Source: Acidimicrobiales bacterium (GTDB taxonomy: Bacteria > Actinomycetota > Acidimicrobiia > Acidimicrobiales > SZUA-35). Taken from it: a stretch of 37,374 nt of DNA. Positions 17,951 to 27,370 of the stretch are shown one piece after another; the stretch's first letter is position 1; every line of letters starts with the position of its first letter. The stretch is from positions 1-37,374 of the forward strand of contig JAHDFR010000031.1 in assembly GCA_020628065.1 (NCBI GenBank), in the 5' to 3' direction. Below the pieces are notes generated by a model. The model ran no database searches, was not told the DNA's origin, and was given only the letters and a program-made list of their open reading frames with translations. Position numbers and translations under genes: made by a program.

Positions 17951-19588
17951 ATGAGAGCTACCCCGGACGGATCGTTTCAGTGGCTGGCGGCTGACCGGCC
18001 GCCCCTGAAGCTGTTCGTCGTCGGGGTGGCAATCGCCTTCGGCATGCCGGCGGCCTACATCCTGCTCAGGACAGCCCAGCTCGGGTCCCTCGGCGGTCTG
18101 GACGAGGCCCTTGCTCCCACCGGCCGGAGCGTCCTGTTGGCTGTAACCGTCTCGATGTCGGCAGCCGTTGTCGGGATCTTCCTCGGTTGGGCGGTGATCT
18201 CCAGCGACGTCCCCTCGCTTCGAGCGCTCCGCACCGTCCTTCCACTGGCTCTTGTCCTGCCGTCGTTCGTCGGTGCGGCCGCCTACCTGGCGGCGTTCGC
18301 CCCCGGTGGTGTGCTGCACACAGCGTTGTCCGCAGTGGTGGAGCTTCGAAACGTGTTCACCGGCGGCGAGCCACTTGGACCGGTGCGGTTGCGGGGATTC
18401 TGGCCTTCATGGCTGTTCCTTGCCCTGTTCACCTTTCCCTACGTGCTTTTGCCGGTTATGGCCAGAGCACGGGCGCTTTCGGGTTCACTTCACGAGTCGG
18501 CGTTGCTTCTGGGCCGCTCTCAACGCGAGACCTTCTTCGCCGTCACAGTGCCTCAGTTACGGCCCGCCATACTCAGTGGAACCCTACTGGTGTTCCTCTA
18601 CACGCTGTCGGAGTTCGGTGCAGTTCAACTGCTGGGCTATGACACGTTGACGAGGATTGTCTTTGCCTCCTTCCTGGCCGACCAGGGCGTTTCGTTTCTA
18701 GCCGCCACAATTCTTATGCTGCTGGCGGTGACGGTGGTGTTGATAGAGCGATCGGTGGAATCGAGCTACCGGCCGGACTCACGGGCGGACTCCGGCCACG
18801 GGGCCATGGTCGGTCTCGGTCGCTTTCGTTGGCCGGTCGCCATCTTGGGATGGACGGTCGTGATGTTCTCGCTGGTGGTGCCGATCGCCAGCTTTGCCGT
18901 TTGGGCCGGGCGGGGTCTGGTCGACGGTCGGGTCAATCTCGGTCGTCTCCCTCCGGCCATGCTCAATACAGCGGCTGCCGGACTGGTGACAGCTTTATGC
19001 ACCATCGTCGTCATGGTCCCGGTGGCTACGCTGTCGATTCGATCGCGTTCGCGGATCACAGCGTGGTGTACCACCGCGGTGTTGACCGGCTTTGCCCTTC
19101 CTGGCGTAGTGCTAGCGCTGTCCATGGTGTTTTGGACGCTTCGCACGCCCGGCTTCTCCTGGATGTATCAAACGCTGCCGGCTCTGATAGCTGTCTACAT
19201 AGTTCACTTCGGGGCCCAGGCTCTGGGTTCGGCCGAGAATGCCGTACGGGCGGTGCCGGCCAATGTGCGGGAATCAGCCTCGCTGCTTGAACCTCAGTTG
19301 CTCCGCAGGTTCGGGAAGGTGCAGTTGCCTCTTATGCGGCCAGGTCTCATCTCCGGAGCGGGTCTGGTGCTGTTGTCGACGGTTAAAGAGTTGCCTGCCA
19401 CTCTTTTGCTGGCCCCGATCGGGTTCGATACGCTGGCCACCAGAATTTGGTCCGGTTATGCCGAAGGCTTCTATGCCGAGACTGCCGTTCCGGCTCTGGT
19501 GCTCCTGGCTGTGTCCGGAGTCCTAACCTGGTTGTTTGTGATTCGATCTGGATTTAGTTCCCGGGCGGAAGGCTCCGGTCAATTGTGA
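17951..19588 (+). CDS. FbpB-like ferric iron ABC transporter permease
   Basis: Membrane protein of 545 residues with about twelve hydrophobic helices in two tandem permease halves, the fused arrangement of FbpB. Each half carries an EAA-type loop: ESALLLGRSQRETFFAV and ESASLLEPQLLRRFGKVQL. Two starts are possible. ATG 17951 lies 19 nt after the binding-protein stop. GTG 17897 would overlap that gene by 35 nt and add 18 residues. Neither has a strong ribosome binding site, and I prefer the ATG. The stop overlaps the ATPase start as GTGA. Confidence 0.9.
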   Translation: MRATPDGSFQWLAADRPPLKLFVVGVAIAFGMPAAYILLRTAQLGSLGGLDEALAPTGRSVLLAVTVSMSAAVVGIFLGWAVISSDVPSLRALRTVLPLALVLPSFVGAAAYLAAFAPGGVLHTALSAVVELRNVFTGGEPLGPVRLRGFWPSWLFLALFTFPYVLLPVMARARALSGSLHESALLLGRSQRETFFAVTVPQLRPAILSGTLLVFLYTLSEFGAVQLLGYDTLTRIVFASFLADQGVSFLAATILMLLAVTVVLIERSVESSYRPDSRADSGHGAMVGLGRFRWPVAILGWTVVMFSLVVPIASFAVWAGRGLVDGRVNLGRLPPAMLNTAAAGLVTALCTIVVMVPVATLSIRSRSRITAWCTTAVLTGFALPGVVLALSMVFWTLRTPGFSWMYQTLPALIAVYIVHFGAQALGSAENAVRAVPANVRESASLLEPQLLRRFGKVQLPLMRPGLISGAGLVLLSTVKELPATLLLAPIGFDTLATRIWSGYAEGFYAETAVPALVLLAVSGVLTWLFVIRSGFSSRAEGSGQL

Positions 19589-20715
19589 CTAAACGAGATG
19601 CAACCCGACAGGGCTCGACTGAGAGCGAGGCGATGTACGCCAAGGTATCGCTTACCGATGTTTCGGTCGGGTATGAGCCTGGCCGCCCTGTGTTGCATAA
19701 CATCGATCTCAATATCGAGCCCGGTGAGATTCTTTCGCTGCTCGGGCCCTCAGGCTGTGGCAAGAGCACGCTTCTTCGGGCTATTGCTGGTCTTCAGACG
19801 CTGTCATCGGGCACGATTGAAGTCGGCGGAGTGACGGTTGACGGACCGGGAGTCCACTTTCCGCCGCACAGGCGACGAGTCGGCATGGTCTTTCAGGACG
19901 GTGCCCTCTTCCCTCATCTGTCGGTCAGCCAGAACATCGAGTTCGGCTTGCGTGGTGTTGATGATGCCGCCGACCGCGTTCAGGAGTTGTTGAGGATCGT
20001 TGAGCTTGAAGGCTTCGCCGATCGCCGACCGGACACCCTGTCAGGAGGTCAACGTCAGCGCGTTGCCTTGGCTCGTGCACTGGCTCCGAGACCGTCTGTT
20101 CTTCTGCTGGATGAACCATTTTCAGCCCTTGATCCAGGTATGCGGGTGCAACTGAGGCGCGACGTGCGTCGAATCCTCTCTCAGGTGGGTATTACCGCTA
20201 TCGTCGTGACCCACGATCAGGACGAAGCGTTCGTGCTCGGTGACCGGGTGGCTGTCATGCGAGATGGTCGGGTACGCCAGATCGGGCCCTCAACCGAGTT
20301 GTACGACAGGCCCGATGACCGGTGGGTGGCTGAGTTCGTTGGGGAAGCCAATCTGATCAAAGGGGTGATTAGCGGCGAGCATCAGGTCGTCACCGCCTTC
20401 GGCCAACACGAAGTTCATGGTCCGAATCTCGGCGGCTTCGAACCGAATGGTCTGGTTGACGTTTTGATCCGGCCTGAACATCTAGTTGTCACGTCGCTTG
20501 AGGCTAGGTCATCCTCGAGCGCGGACGACCGTCCGTTGGTGCCGGTCAACGTCGAGTCGGCCGAGTACTTCGGTCACGATGTGCTTTATGAAGTCAGCGG
20601 TGCCGACCAGGTGTTTTCCGTCCGCAGCACCGATACCAGTTTGTCTCCCGGGGACTCAACCGCTGTCCGCTATGTCGGCCCGCCGGTTCAGATTTGGCAC
20701 CGAAGCAATAGCTGA
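19585..20715 (+). CDS. FbpC-like ferric iron ABC transporter ATP-binding protein
   Basis: ATPase of 376 residues energising the transporter. Walker A GPSGCGKS (54-61), signature LSGGQ (152-156), Walker B LLLDEP (173-178) and the H-loop THDQDEA are intact. The C-terminal part (about 250-375) has the TOBE-type regulatory domain common to PotA/FbpC ATPases. GTG 19585 overlaps the permease stop by 4 nt; an in-frame ATG at 19633 is an alternative that would remove 16 residues. A bidirectional terminator follows. Confidence 0.9.
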   Translation: MTKRDATRQGSTESEAMYAKVSLTDVSVGYEPGRPVLHNIDLNIEPGEILSLLGPSGCGKSTLLRAIAGLQTLSSGTIEVGGVTVDGPGVHFPPHRRRVGMVFQDGALFPHLSVSQNIEFGLRGVDDAADRVQELLRIVELEGFADRRPDTLSGGQRQRVALARALAPRPSVLLLDEPFSALDPGMRVQLRRDVRRILSQVGITAIVVTHDQDEAFVLGDRVAVMRDGRVRQIGPSTELYDRPDDRWVAEFVGEANLIKGVISGEHQVVTAFGQHEVHGPNLGGFEPNGLVDVLIRPEHLVVTSLEARSSSSADDRPLVPVNVESAEYFGHDVLYEVSGADQVFSVRSTDTSLSPGDSTAVRYVGPPVQIWHRSNS

Positions 20716-20740
20716 AGTAGCAACAACAGCCGAAACGAAG

Positions 20741-20770
20741 AAAGCGCCCCGCTGGTCAGCAGGGCGCCTT
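20741..20770. terminator. Bidirectional terminator between the iron operon and pspA
   Basis: An 11-bp stem with one C-A mismatch (20744-20754 with 20757-20767) and a tight loop separates two convergent operons. On the minus strand it is followed by TTTCTTCGTTTC, a good U-rich tail after pspA. On the plus strand the tail (CTTCTGTT) is weaker. Confidence 0.65.
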
Positions 20771-20805
20771 CTGTTGGATTTCCGTTGGGCCGGTTGGAAC
20801 CCGGT

Positions 20806-21600
20806 TTAGCCTTCGCCTTCGGCCGGTCGCGGTGCCGCTTGGGCGATGGTGTCGGTGACCGGGGCTTCTGCGCCAGCAGACTCGATTCCGAGCTGGGCCC
20901 GAATTTCGCTTAGCCTTGACTGGGCTTCAACGTTAAGCGAAGCCTGTTCGACTTCGAGCATCCGGCTCTCTACCGTGTTCTCAGAGAGCTCAGCCGCACC
21001 CTTGGCTTTGGCGTACCGCTGCTCGATCTTGTTGCGGACTTCCTCCATGGAGGGGGTGTCCTGACCGACCTGCTCGGTGAGCGAGTCCATGGCCGAGTTG
21101 AGCTGCTCCTGCATCTTGGCCTGATCGAGCTGGGACAGCAGTTTCTGTCGCTCGCTGATCTTCTTTTGCAGCATGGTCGAGTTTTGGTTGACGGCCTGTT
21201 TGGCCTTGTCCGATGCCTCGCTGGCCTGCAGGTGGAGCGACTTGAGATCGTCGATTTCCCGCTCAAGAGCAATCATGCGGTTGGCGAACGACTCGGCCGT
21301 GTGCGTGTACTGGACCATCTTGGCCTCGTCGCCACGCTTCTGGGCATCGTCGGCCATCATGACCGCTTGGCGGGCGTTGGCGCTGACCTTTTCGTAGTCT
21401 TCCATCACCCGGTTGAGTTTGATTTCAGTTTGCTTCTGGTGAGCGATGACGTTGGCCGCCTGCTCTTTGAGCTGACGGTGTTGCGTCTGTGCTTCCTGGA
21501 TGGCCTGCTCCAGCTGAATCTTGGGGTCAGCCCGGGCCTCGAAGTCGCCCGACAGCTTTGCGCCCATGTATTTCCACCAGCGTTGAAACACCTTAATCAT
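20806..21600 (-). CDS. PspA/IM30-family membrane stress protein
   Basis: Peripheral membrane protein of 264 residues that stabilises the cytoplasmic membrane under stress. Almost the whole chain is a predicted coiled coil with the PspA motifs ADPKIQLEQAIQEAQ and MVQYTHTAESFANRM; the C-terminus ends in a short Ala/Glu/Pro-rich tail. The start at 21600 gives MIKVFQRWWKYMGAKL, an amphipathic helix suited to membrane binding. The ATG overlaps the murJ stop as ATGA (21597-21600), so synthesis of PspA is probably coupled to that of MurJ. There is no PspBC or anti-PspA gene nearby. Confidence 0.92.
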   Translation of the reverse strand: MIKVFQRWWKYMGAKLSGDFEARADPKIQLEQAIQEAQTQHRQLKEQAANVIAHQKQTEIKLNRVMEDYEKVSANARQAVMMADDAQKRGDEAKMVQYTHTAESFANRMIALEREIDDLKSLHLQASEASDKAKQAVNQNSTMLQKKISERQKLLSQLDQAKMQEQLNSAMDSLTEQVGQDTPSMEEVRNKIEQRYAKAKGAAELSENTVESRMLEVEQASLNVEAQSRLSEIRAQLGIESAGAEAPVTDTIAQAAPRPAEGEG

Positions 21601-23261
21601 GGCTTTGATGCTAGTGCCGAAAGTGATCGAACGCCTTGCATCCAGAGGATTCCGGCGTAGGCGACCAAGCCCGTGATGGCGATGGCGGCTGCGTTGATGG
21701 GGGAGGGAAGGGGAAGTTGGCGGACTGCGATCATCACGGCGGCTGCGCCAAGAGACGCCAGCGTGATCTGTCGCAACCACCCTGAGGACACAGCCTCAGC
21801 GCCTTGGCGGCCAAGCTTTGAGCGAATCCGAGCCCGTAGTAACCCCCACTCGACCCAGGCGGCCACTGCCGAAGCCAGCCCAAGGCCGACTACACCGAGG
21901 TGAGGTATCGGAGAGTCAACGCCGCCTTGAAGCCGTCGGGCTTCGGGTAGGCGTTCCCAAGGGGGCCAATGTGGAAAGTCCCCGAAGGTGACCACTTCGC
22001 CGTCGTCGAAGGTCAGCCAGTCCATTTGAAGCATGAGTAGGACGCTCAAGACAGCGCTGACACCGACACGTATTACAGCAATTCTGGCCGGACCTTTGAC
22101 ATCGCCGATGCTGTACAGCGTGTTCTGGGTGACTCGTGCCGTCATGGCTGCCGGGAGACCAAGGGCCATGGCCATTAGCAGATAACCCAGAACCAGGAGA
22201 TTCTCGGTCTTCTGCGGACTACCGAACAGTCGTGAAGTCCAGCCGTACAGAGCGTCAACGAATACCGGCCCAGCCGCCAGATACGCCACAGCGACGAAGC
22301 CGGCTGGGACAAGTACTCGGCGGATGGCGGGCCTCAGCCGTCCGGCCAGTAGATCCAAGCGGTCCGAGCGCCGAGACATCTCGGCGAGCTCCGAGGCGGC
22401 GACGCTGAAGCCGAATAACGAAATCGGAGTGACGTATAGGGGAAGAGCCAAGACATAGATACCGATGGCACTGATCATGATGGCCCCGAGCAGAAACTGA
22501 TCGATAAGACTTGAGATCTGGATGACGCCTCTGGCACCGACGGCTGGCACAAACCGCCTAAGGACTTCGCGAGTGTCCGGGTCGACCGTGAGGCTTAGTC
22601 GACCGCCGTTTAGCAGCGAACTCGTTGTCCGTAGCTGAACTGCTGTTTGGAGGACGCCACCGGCAACCACCGCCCACGCCAATGCAACCATTATCTCAGT
22701 GTCAGTCCAGGCGACGAGCGCAGCAAACAGCAGCACCACGATTTGGGTCGCATTCCAGGCAACCGGCGACACGTAGGACAGGAAGAACTTGCGATGACTG
22801 TTGAGAATCCCAAGGCACCAAGCTGAAATGACCAGGAAACCAATTCCGACAGTTGTGATTCGGAATAGCTGAACCGTGAGATCGAACGTCTTCGGGTCTC
22901 CCTCCCAGCTGGTCATAAGACCAACAATTGGCCGTGCTGCCGATACAGCGACTAACACGACTACGCCGGTAACGAGCAGCAGAAAGGCAAGTGCCGTCCC
23001 TGCGACCTTGCCAGCCCGCTCTTCTTCGCCCTCGTCGACAAGCTTGGCGTATACAGGGATGAACGATGCCGACAGCGATCCTTCGCCGAGAAGGTTCTGG
23101 AGCAGGTTTGGCAGGCGCATGGCGAAGCCGAATGCGCTGAGCGCAGGGCCGACACTAACAACGGCGCCCAACACGACGGTCCGAACGATTCCGGCAATCC
23201 TGGACAAGAAGATGCCGGCCGCGACGGCGTTGGCTCCCCGAAGCCGACTTGTGGACGCCAT
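21597..23261 (-). CDS. murJ: MurJ-family lipid II flippase
   Basis: Polytopic MviN/MurJ protein of 554 residues with about 14 hydrophobic segments, proposed to flip lipid II for peptidoglycan synthesis. The N-terminal block NAVAAGIFLSRIAGIVRTVVL and the following MRLPNLLQNLLGEGSLSASFIPVY are strong family signatures. It lacks the large C-terminal pseudokinase and extracellular domains of mycobacterial MviN. In many actinobacteria murJ lies near the chromosome end beside trxB; here it sits between a CbbX-like ATPase gene (12 nt upstream) and pspA (ATGA overlap), an unusual and suggestive grouping. Confidence 0.9.
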   Translation of the reverse strand: MASTSRLRGANAVAAGIFLSRIAGIVRTVVLGAVVSVGPALSAFGFAMRLPNLLQNLLGEGSLSASFIPVYAKLVDEGEEERAGKVAGTALAFLLLVTGVVVLVAVSAARPIVGLMTSWEGDPKTFDLTVQLFRITTVGIGFLVISAWCLGILNSHRKFFLSYVSPVAWNATQIVVLLFAALVAWTDTEIMVALAWAVVAGGVLQTAVQLRTTSSLLNGGRLSLTVDPDTREVLRRFVPAVGARGVIQISSLIDQFLLGAIMISAIGIYVLALPLYVTPISLFGFSVAASELAEMSRRSDRLDLLAGRLRPAIRRVLVPAGFVAVAYLAAGPVFVDALYGWTSRLFGSPQKTENLLVLGYLLMAMALGLPAAMTARVTQNTLYSIGDVKGPARIAVIRVGVSAVLSVLLMLQMDWLTFDDGEVVTFGDFPHWPPWERLPEARRLQGGVDSPIPHLGVVGLGLASAVAAWVEWGLLRARIRSKLGRQGAEAVSSGWLRQITLASLGAAAVMIAVRQLPLPSPINAAAIAITGLVAYAGILWMQGVRSLSALASKP

Positions 23262-23273
23262 CAGCCGGTCCGT

Positions 23274-24746
23274 CTACTCACTTGGTGTCTCGACGTCGGA
23301 CTCCGAGTGCGAGTCAAGCGCTGACTCTCGGTCGGACTCGGTGGGCACGGCGGCGATGTCGGCCGCTTCCAGGGTCGTCAGCTCATCGTCGCTCGGGTTC
23401 TCAACGTCGACCAGCCGTTGGGCGTGGCGGGAGACAGCGGCTTCAAACAGGTTGCGGGCCAAGCGACCGTTGCCGAATCCACGACCCCGATCATGGGCTC
23501 CGAACCAAACCTTGGCCGCTTCCTCGGCCTCGTCGGTGAGGCTGTAGGTCCCGCCACCGGAAATGATCAAAAGGATCTCGACCAGCTCGTCGTCGGTGTA
23601 GTCCGGGAAGTAGATCGTCTTTGGGAATCGACTCTGGAAGCCGGGGTTGGTGGCCACCAACTCGGCCATCTCTTTGGGGTAGCCGGCCAGGATGACCACC
23701 ATGGAGTCACGACGGTCCTCCACGTTCTTAACCACGGCGTCAATTGCCTCACGACCGAAGTCCTTCTCGCCGCCCCTTGTCAGCGAGTACGCCTCGTCGA
23801 TCAGTAGTACGCCGCCATCAGCCCGATCGAATACTTCGGCCACTTTGGTCGCCGTCTGGCCGACGAAGCCGGCCACCAGTCCGCTGCGGTCGACCTCGAC
23901 GAGTTGACCTTTGTCGACAACGCCCAGCGACCGGTAGATACGGGCCAGCAGACGCCCCACAGTGGTCTTGCCGGTTCCGGGGTTGCCACTGAAGATGAGA
24001 TGGTTGTTGCTGTCAACCACCGGGAGTTCGCGTTCCTCACGGAGCTTCTGCACCCGGAGTAGCGCCGATAGAAGCCGGACCTCTTCCTTGACCTGGTCCA
24101 GCCCGATGAGGGCGTCCAACTCGGCCAGTACGTCCTCCAGCGGTTCAGGAGGCTCAGTCGGTACGTCGGCCTCCACCGCGGCATCGACGGCGGCTTGTTC
24201 AGCATCGGAGTTGGACGAACCTGGGTCTCCGGAACCGGTGGCGGCCTGCGGGCCACCGGCCGCCGCTGAAGGCAGCGCCGCCATAAGCAGCCGCTGAAAC
24301 TCAACCAGAGCCTTCAACTCGGCGTCGGCCGTGTACTGATCGAGGGAAATGACCGTGTGGGCCAGAGTCATCGCCTCGTCGTAGTAAAGCCGAGCAAATG
24401 TCGTCCTTCTGGTGGTGTCGACCTGGCGGAAAGTGACGAACATGTCCGACGGTTTGGTCAGCCAGTTGCGCTTGCCGTCAACCAGGTCGTTGCGCCGTAG
24501 AGCGTCCGGGGTCGCCATACCGGGGAGCAGATCGTGATGAGCGAACGCGGCCACGATGGCCCACAGCTCGTCGTCGCTGTGCCGTTGGTCCGAGTCGACG
24601 AACGCCAGGCTCAAATTGAACGCTTCGACGATGGCGTCGCGCTCAAGTTTTTGCTGCTCGACGCTCGTTCCGCTGGCGGCCTGCCGGAGCGCGCCGCCGA
24701 TGGTTTTGGCGAATCGATCAACCGCTTTGGTCAAACCCCTGTCCAT
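23274..24746 (-). CDS. CbbX/SpoVK-type AAA ATPase
   Basis: AAA+ protein of 490 residues. The first roughly 200 residues are a helical domain ending in an Ala/Gly/Pro-rich linker; I do not recognise it. The AAA module follows with a GLDQVKEEV entry, Walker A GNPGTGKT (254-261), Walker B LLIDEAY (314-320), the SRF arginine finger (372-374) and the sensor-2 part HDRGRGFGNGRLARN, all typical of CbbX, SpoVK and EccA. The tail is Ser/Asp/Glu-rich. ATG 24746 is preferred; the upstream in-frame start is a TTG at 24818. The start of the operon with murJ and pspA suggests an envelope role; the substrate is unknown. Confidence 0.85.
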   Translation of the reverse strand: MDRGLTKAVDRFAKTIGGALRQAASGTSVEQQKLERDAIVEAFNLSLAFVDSDQRHSDDELWAIVAAFAHHDLLPGMATPDALRRNDLVDGKRNWLTKPSDMFVTFRQVDTTRRTTFARLYYDEAMTLAHTVISLDQYTADAELKALVEFQRLLMAALPSAAAGGPQAATGSGDPGSSNSDAEQAAVDAAVEADVPTEPPEPLEDVLAELDALIGLDQVKEEVRLLSALLRVQKLREERELPVVDSNNHLIFSGNPGTGKTTVGRLLARIYRSLGVVDKGQLVEVDRSGLVAGFVGQTATKVAEVFDRADGGVLLIDEAYSLTRGGEKDFGREAIDAVVKNVEDRRDSMVVILAGYPKEMAELVATNPGFQSRFPKTIYFPDYTDDELVEILLIISGGGTYSLTDEAEEAAKVWFGAHDRGRGFGNGRLARNLFEAAVSRHAQRLVDVENPSDDELTTLEAADIAAVPTESDRESALDSHSESDVETPSE

Positions 24747-24883
24747 AACGTTCTTGATCGTACTCGGCTGTAGCGCCGTTGGCCGTGCGGTGGGTGCCAA
24801 GGAGAACAGGTGAGACAAATCGGAGACGGTGGCGAAGGGAGGTGATGTGGGAAAACGGTTCTCGCCCCCGGGGTCGTGTCGGG

Positions 24884-24889
24884 TACCGT
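24884..24889 (+). promoter_or_regulatory. Candidate -10 element of the MoxR gene (leaderless)
   Basis: TACCGT fits TANNNT and ends 7 nt before ATG 24897, which lacks a ribosome binding site. The divergent region 24747-24896 also holds TACGAT on the minus strand (24757-24762), 10 nt before the AAA ATPase start. Confidence 0.4.
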
Positions 24890-24896
24890 ATGGGCC

Positions 24897-25799
24897 ATGA
24901 CTTACCGTTTCGAATCGGTTGATGCCGTCCGCGAGGGCCTGGAGAGTGTCGACTACCTGGCGGACGACTCGATTGCCGGCATAGCCTATTTGGCCGATCG
25001 GCTGGGCAAGCCGGTGCTCGTGGAGGGGCCTGCTGGTACCGGCAAGACACAGCTCGCTAAATCTGTGGCAGAAATGAGCGGTGCCCGCCTCATCCGGCTC
25101 CAGTGCTATGAGGGCATCGACGAATCCAAAGCGCTGTATGAGTGGAACTACAAGAAGCAGCTGCTGCGCATCCAGGTGGAAACCGGCGACGGCACCGGGG
25201 AGTGGAGCGACATCGAGGGCGACATCTTCTCCGACGAGTTCCTTTTGACCCGGCCGCTGCTTGAAGCCATCACCGCCGACGACCCGGTTGTTCTCCTGAT
25301 CGACGAGGTCGACAGAGTCGAGTTGGAGACCGAAGCGCTGCTATTGGAGATTCTGTCCGACTATCAGGTGTCGATACCCGAGCTCGGCACTATTGAGGCC
25401 AAACAGATCCCGTTGGTGTTCCTGACCTCCAACAACACCAGGGAGCTGTCGGAAGCGCTGAAGCGTCGCTGCCTGTTCCTCCACCTCGACTACCCGTCGA
25501 TCGAGCGGGAAAAAGAAATCGTGCTTACCAAGGTCCCGGACATCAGTGAACAGCTGGCCGATCAGGTGTCGCGAATCGTACGGTCGGTCCGTCAGCTTGA
25601 ACTCAAGAAACACCCATCAATTTCGGAGACGTTGGACTGGGCCCGGACGTTGGTTCTTCTCGGTATCGAGAACATCGACGAGGAAGACGCCGTGAACACG
25701 GTGCACATCTTGTTGAAGTATCGCTCCGACATCGAGAAGGCCATGAAGGACTTCACCGCCAACTCCGGTGCTCACTTCGAAACACCGGCCGGCGGATAA
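24897..25799 (+). CDS. MoxR-family AAA ATPase
   Basis: AAA+ chaperone-like ATPase of 300 residues. Walker A GPAGTGKT (44-51), Walker B VVLLIDEVDR (131-140) and SNNTRELSEALKRRC (sensor 1 and arginine finger region) are clear. Members of this branch partner with VWA proteins to insert metals or assemble complexes, for example CoxD with CoxE for CO dehydrogenase. The VWA partner follows 15 nt downstream, but no CO dehydrogenase or other obvious client gene is in the window. An in-frame GTG at 24876 would add seven residues; ATG 24897 is favoured by the TANNNT box. Confidence 0.9.
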   Translation: MTYRFESVDAVREGLESVDYLADDSIAGIAYLADRLGKPVLVEGPAGTGKTQLAKSVAEMSGARLIRLQCYEGIDESKALYEWNYKKQLLRIQVETGDGTGEWSDIEGDIFSDEFLLTRPLLEAITADDPVVLLIDEVDRVELETEALLLEILSDYQVSIPELGTIEAKQIPLVFLTSNNTRELSEALKRRCLFLHLDYPSIEREKEIVLTKVPDISEQLADQVSRIVRSVRQLELKKHPSISETLDWARTLVLLGIENIDEEDAVNTVHILLKYRSDIEKAMKDFTANSGAHFETPAGG

Positions 25800-25814
25800 G
25801 TCGGAGCGCATCAG

Positions 25815-27314
25815 ATGACCGCATCGGTGGACGACTCAACAACCTCAGGCCCACCCCCCGCCTCGGACCCGTTGTTTGACCTGCTTGAGGGATTTGTCCA
25901 TGAGCTGCGCAACGCCGGCCTACCGGTGTCGTTGTCTGAGAACATCGACGCTGCTGATGCTGTTCGCCATATTCCCATAGAGGACCGCAACGCCTTCAAG
26001 TACGCCTTGGCGGCCACCCTGGTAAAACACCAGGCTCACTGGAAGACGTTTGAAACGCTCTTCGATGTCTACTTCTCCCTGCGAGGGTCGGAGTACGTCA
26101 TTGATCCCGATGCTCAGGACCCGTTCGAAGACATGGACTTCGACCCTGAGCTTGCTCAACAACAGCAGGGCGAAGGCGGTCAAGGCTCGGGCGACGGCTT
26201 GTCACCGGAAGAGCTTGCCGAATTGCTGTATCAGGCCCTGATGCGGGGGGATGACACGCTGATGCGAGCCATCGCCCGTCAAGCGGTAAAGCGGTACGCC
26301 GGTATGGAGCCGGGTCGTCCGGTTGGTGGAACCTATTACCTGTATCGGACGCTTCGGAACCTGGATCTTGACGGTGTTTTGGAACGGCTGATGGAGCAGG
26401 CTCGGGGCCAGGCCGACCAGCAAGGTCAACCGCTCACGCCGTTTAAGGAACGCCTGGAGCAGGACGAGTACGAGACTCGAATCGACAAGCTGCGCAAGGA
26501 AGTCGAGGCCGAGATTAGACGGCGTCTGGTGGCCGACAGGGGAGCGGAGGCGATGGCCAAGACGCTCCGCAAACCGCTGCCGGAAGACGTCGACTTCATG
26601 CACGCCAGTCGAGAAGAGATGACCATGCTTCGGCGGGCCATCTACCCACTAACCCGGAAGTTGGCTGTGCGACTTGCCCGCAAACGGCGACACAAACGCA
26701 AGGGGCCGCTCGATTTCCGCAACACCGTTCGTCACTCGTTGAGCTACGGCGGTGTGCCGGCCGAGCCGAAGTTCAAACACCCGAGGCCGGCCAAGCCTGA
26801 GATTTTTGTTATCGCTGACATTTCCGGCTCGGTGGCCGCCTTCGCCCGGTTCACCCTGCATCTGGTGTACGCCATCTCCAGCCAGTTCAGTCGGGTCCGA
26901 TCCTTTGTGTTCATCGACGGTTTGGACGAGGTCACTTCGTTCTTCGAAGGGGCCGACGACATCACTGAGGCCATCCACCGGGTCAACACTGAGGCGGACG
27001 TGGTTTGGGTCGACGGGCATTCTGACTATGGGCACGCTTTTGAGATCTTCTGGGATCGCTACGGCAAGGAAGTCGGGCCGAAGACAACAGTTTTGATCCT
27101 TGGCGACGCCCGCAACAACTACCACGCCTCCCAGTCATGGATCATCAAAGAGATCCAACACAAAGCCCGGAAGCTGTTCTGGCTGAACCCCGAACCGAAG
27201 GCCTATTGGAACACCGGTGACTCCATCGTCGGTGAGTACGCCACCTACTGCGATGGCACCTTTGAGGTCCGGAACCTTCGTCAACTTGAACGTTTCGTCG
27301 ACAATCTCGTCTGA
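25815..27314 (+). CDS. CoxE-like VWA-domain protein, partner of MoxR
   Basis: Protein of 499 residues with a helical N-terminal half and a C-terminal von Willebrand A domain. The metal-ion-dependent adhesion site appears as DISGS (Asp335, Ser337, Ser339), followed by the second-half motif VLILGDARNNY. A Gln/Gly-rich linker lies at about 115-130. There is no signal peptide or membrane segment, so it should be cytoplasmic. MoxR-VWA pairs act together on client complexes; the client here is unknown. The gene is 15 nt after moxR and surely co-transcribed. Confidence 0.88.
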   Translation: MTASVDDSTTSGPPPASDPLFDLLEGFVHELRNAGLPVSLSENIDAADAVRHIPIEDRNAFKYALAATLVKHQAHWKTFETLFDVYFSLRGSEYVIDPDAQDPFEDMDFDPELAQQQQGEGGQGSGDGLSPEELAELLYQALMRGDDTLMRAIARQAVKRYAGMEPGRPVGGTYYLYRTLRNLDLDGVLERLMEQARGQADQQGQPLTPFKERLEQDEYETRIDKLRKEVEAEIRRRLVADRGAEAMAKTLRKPLPEDVDFMHASREEMTMLRRAIYPLTRKLAVRLARKRRHKRKGPLDFRNTVRHSLSYGGVPAEPKFKHPRPAKPEIFVIADISGSVAAFARFTLHLVYAISSQFSRVRSFVFIDGLDEVTSFFEGADDITEAIHRVNTEADVVWVDGHSDYGHAFEIFWDRYGKEVGPKTTVLILGDARNNYHASQSWIIKEIQHKARKLFWLNPEPKAYWNTGDSIVGEYATYCDGTFEVRNLRQLERFVDNLV

Positions 27315-27370
27315 CGAAACCTGCTGATTTGTTGGTGGGTCAATGTTGATGGTTGGCCATTCATGGCCCT

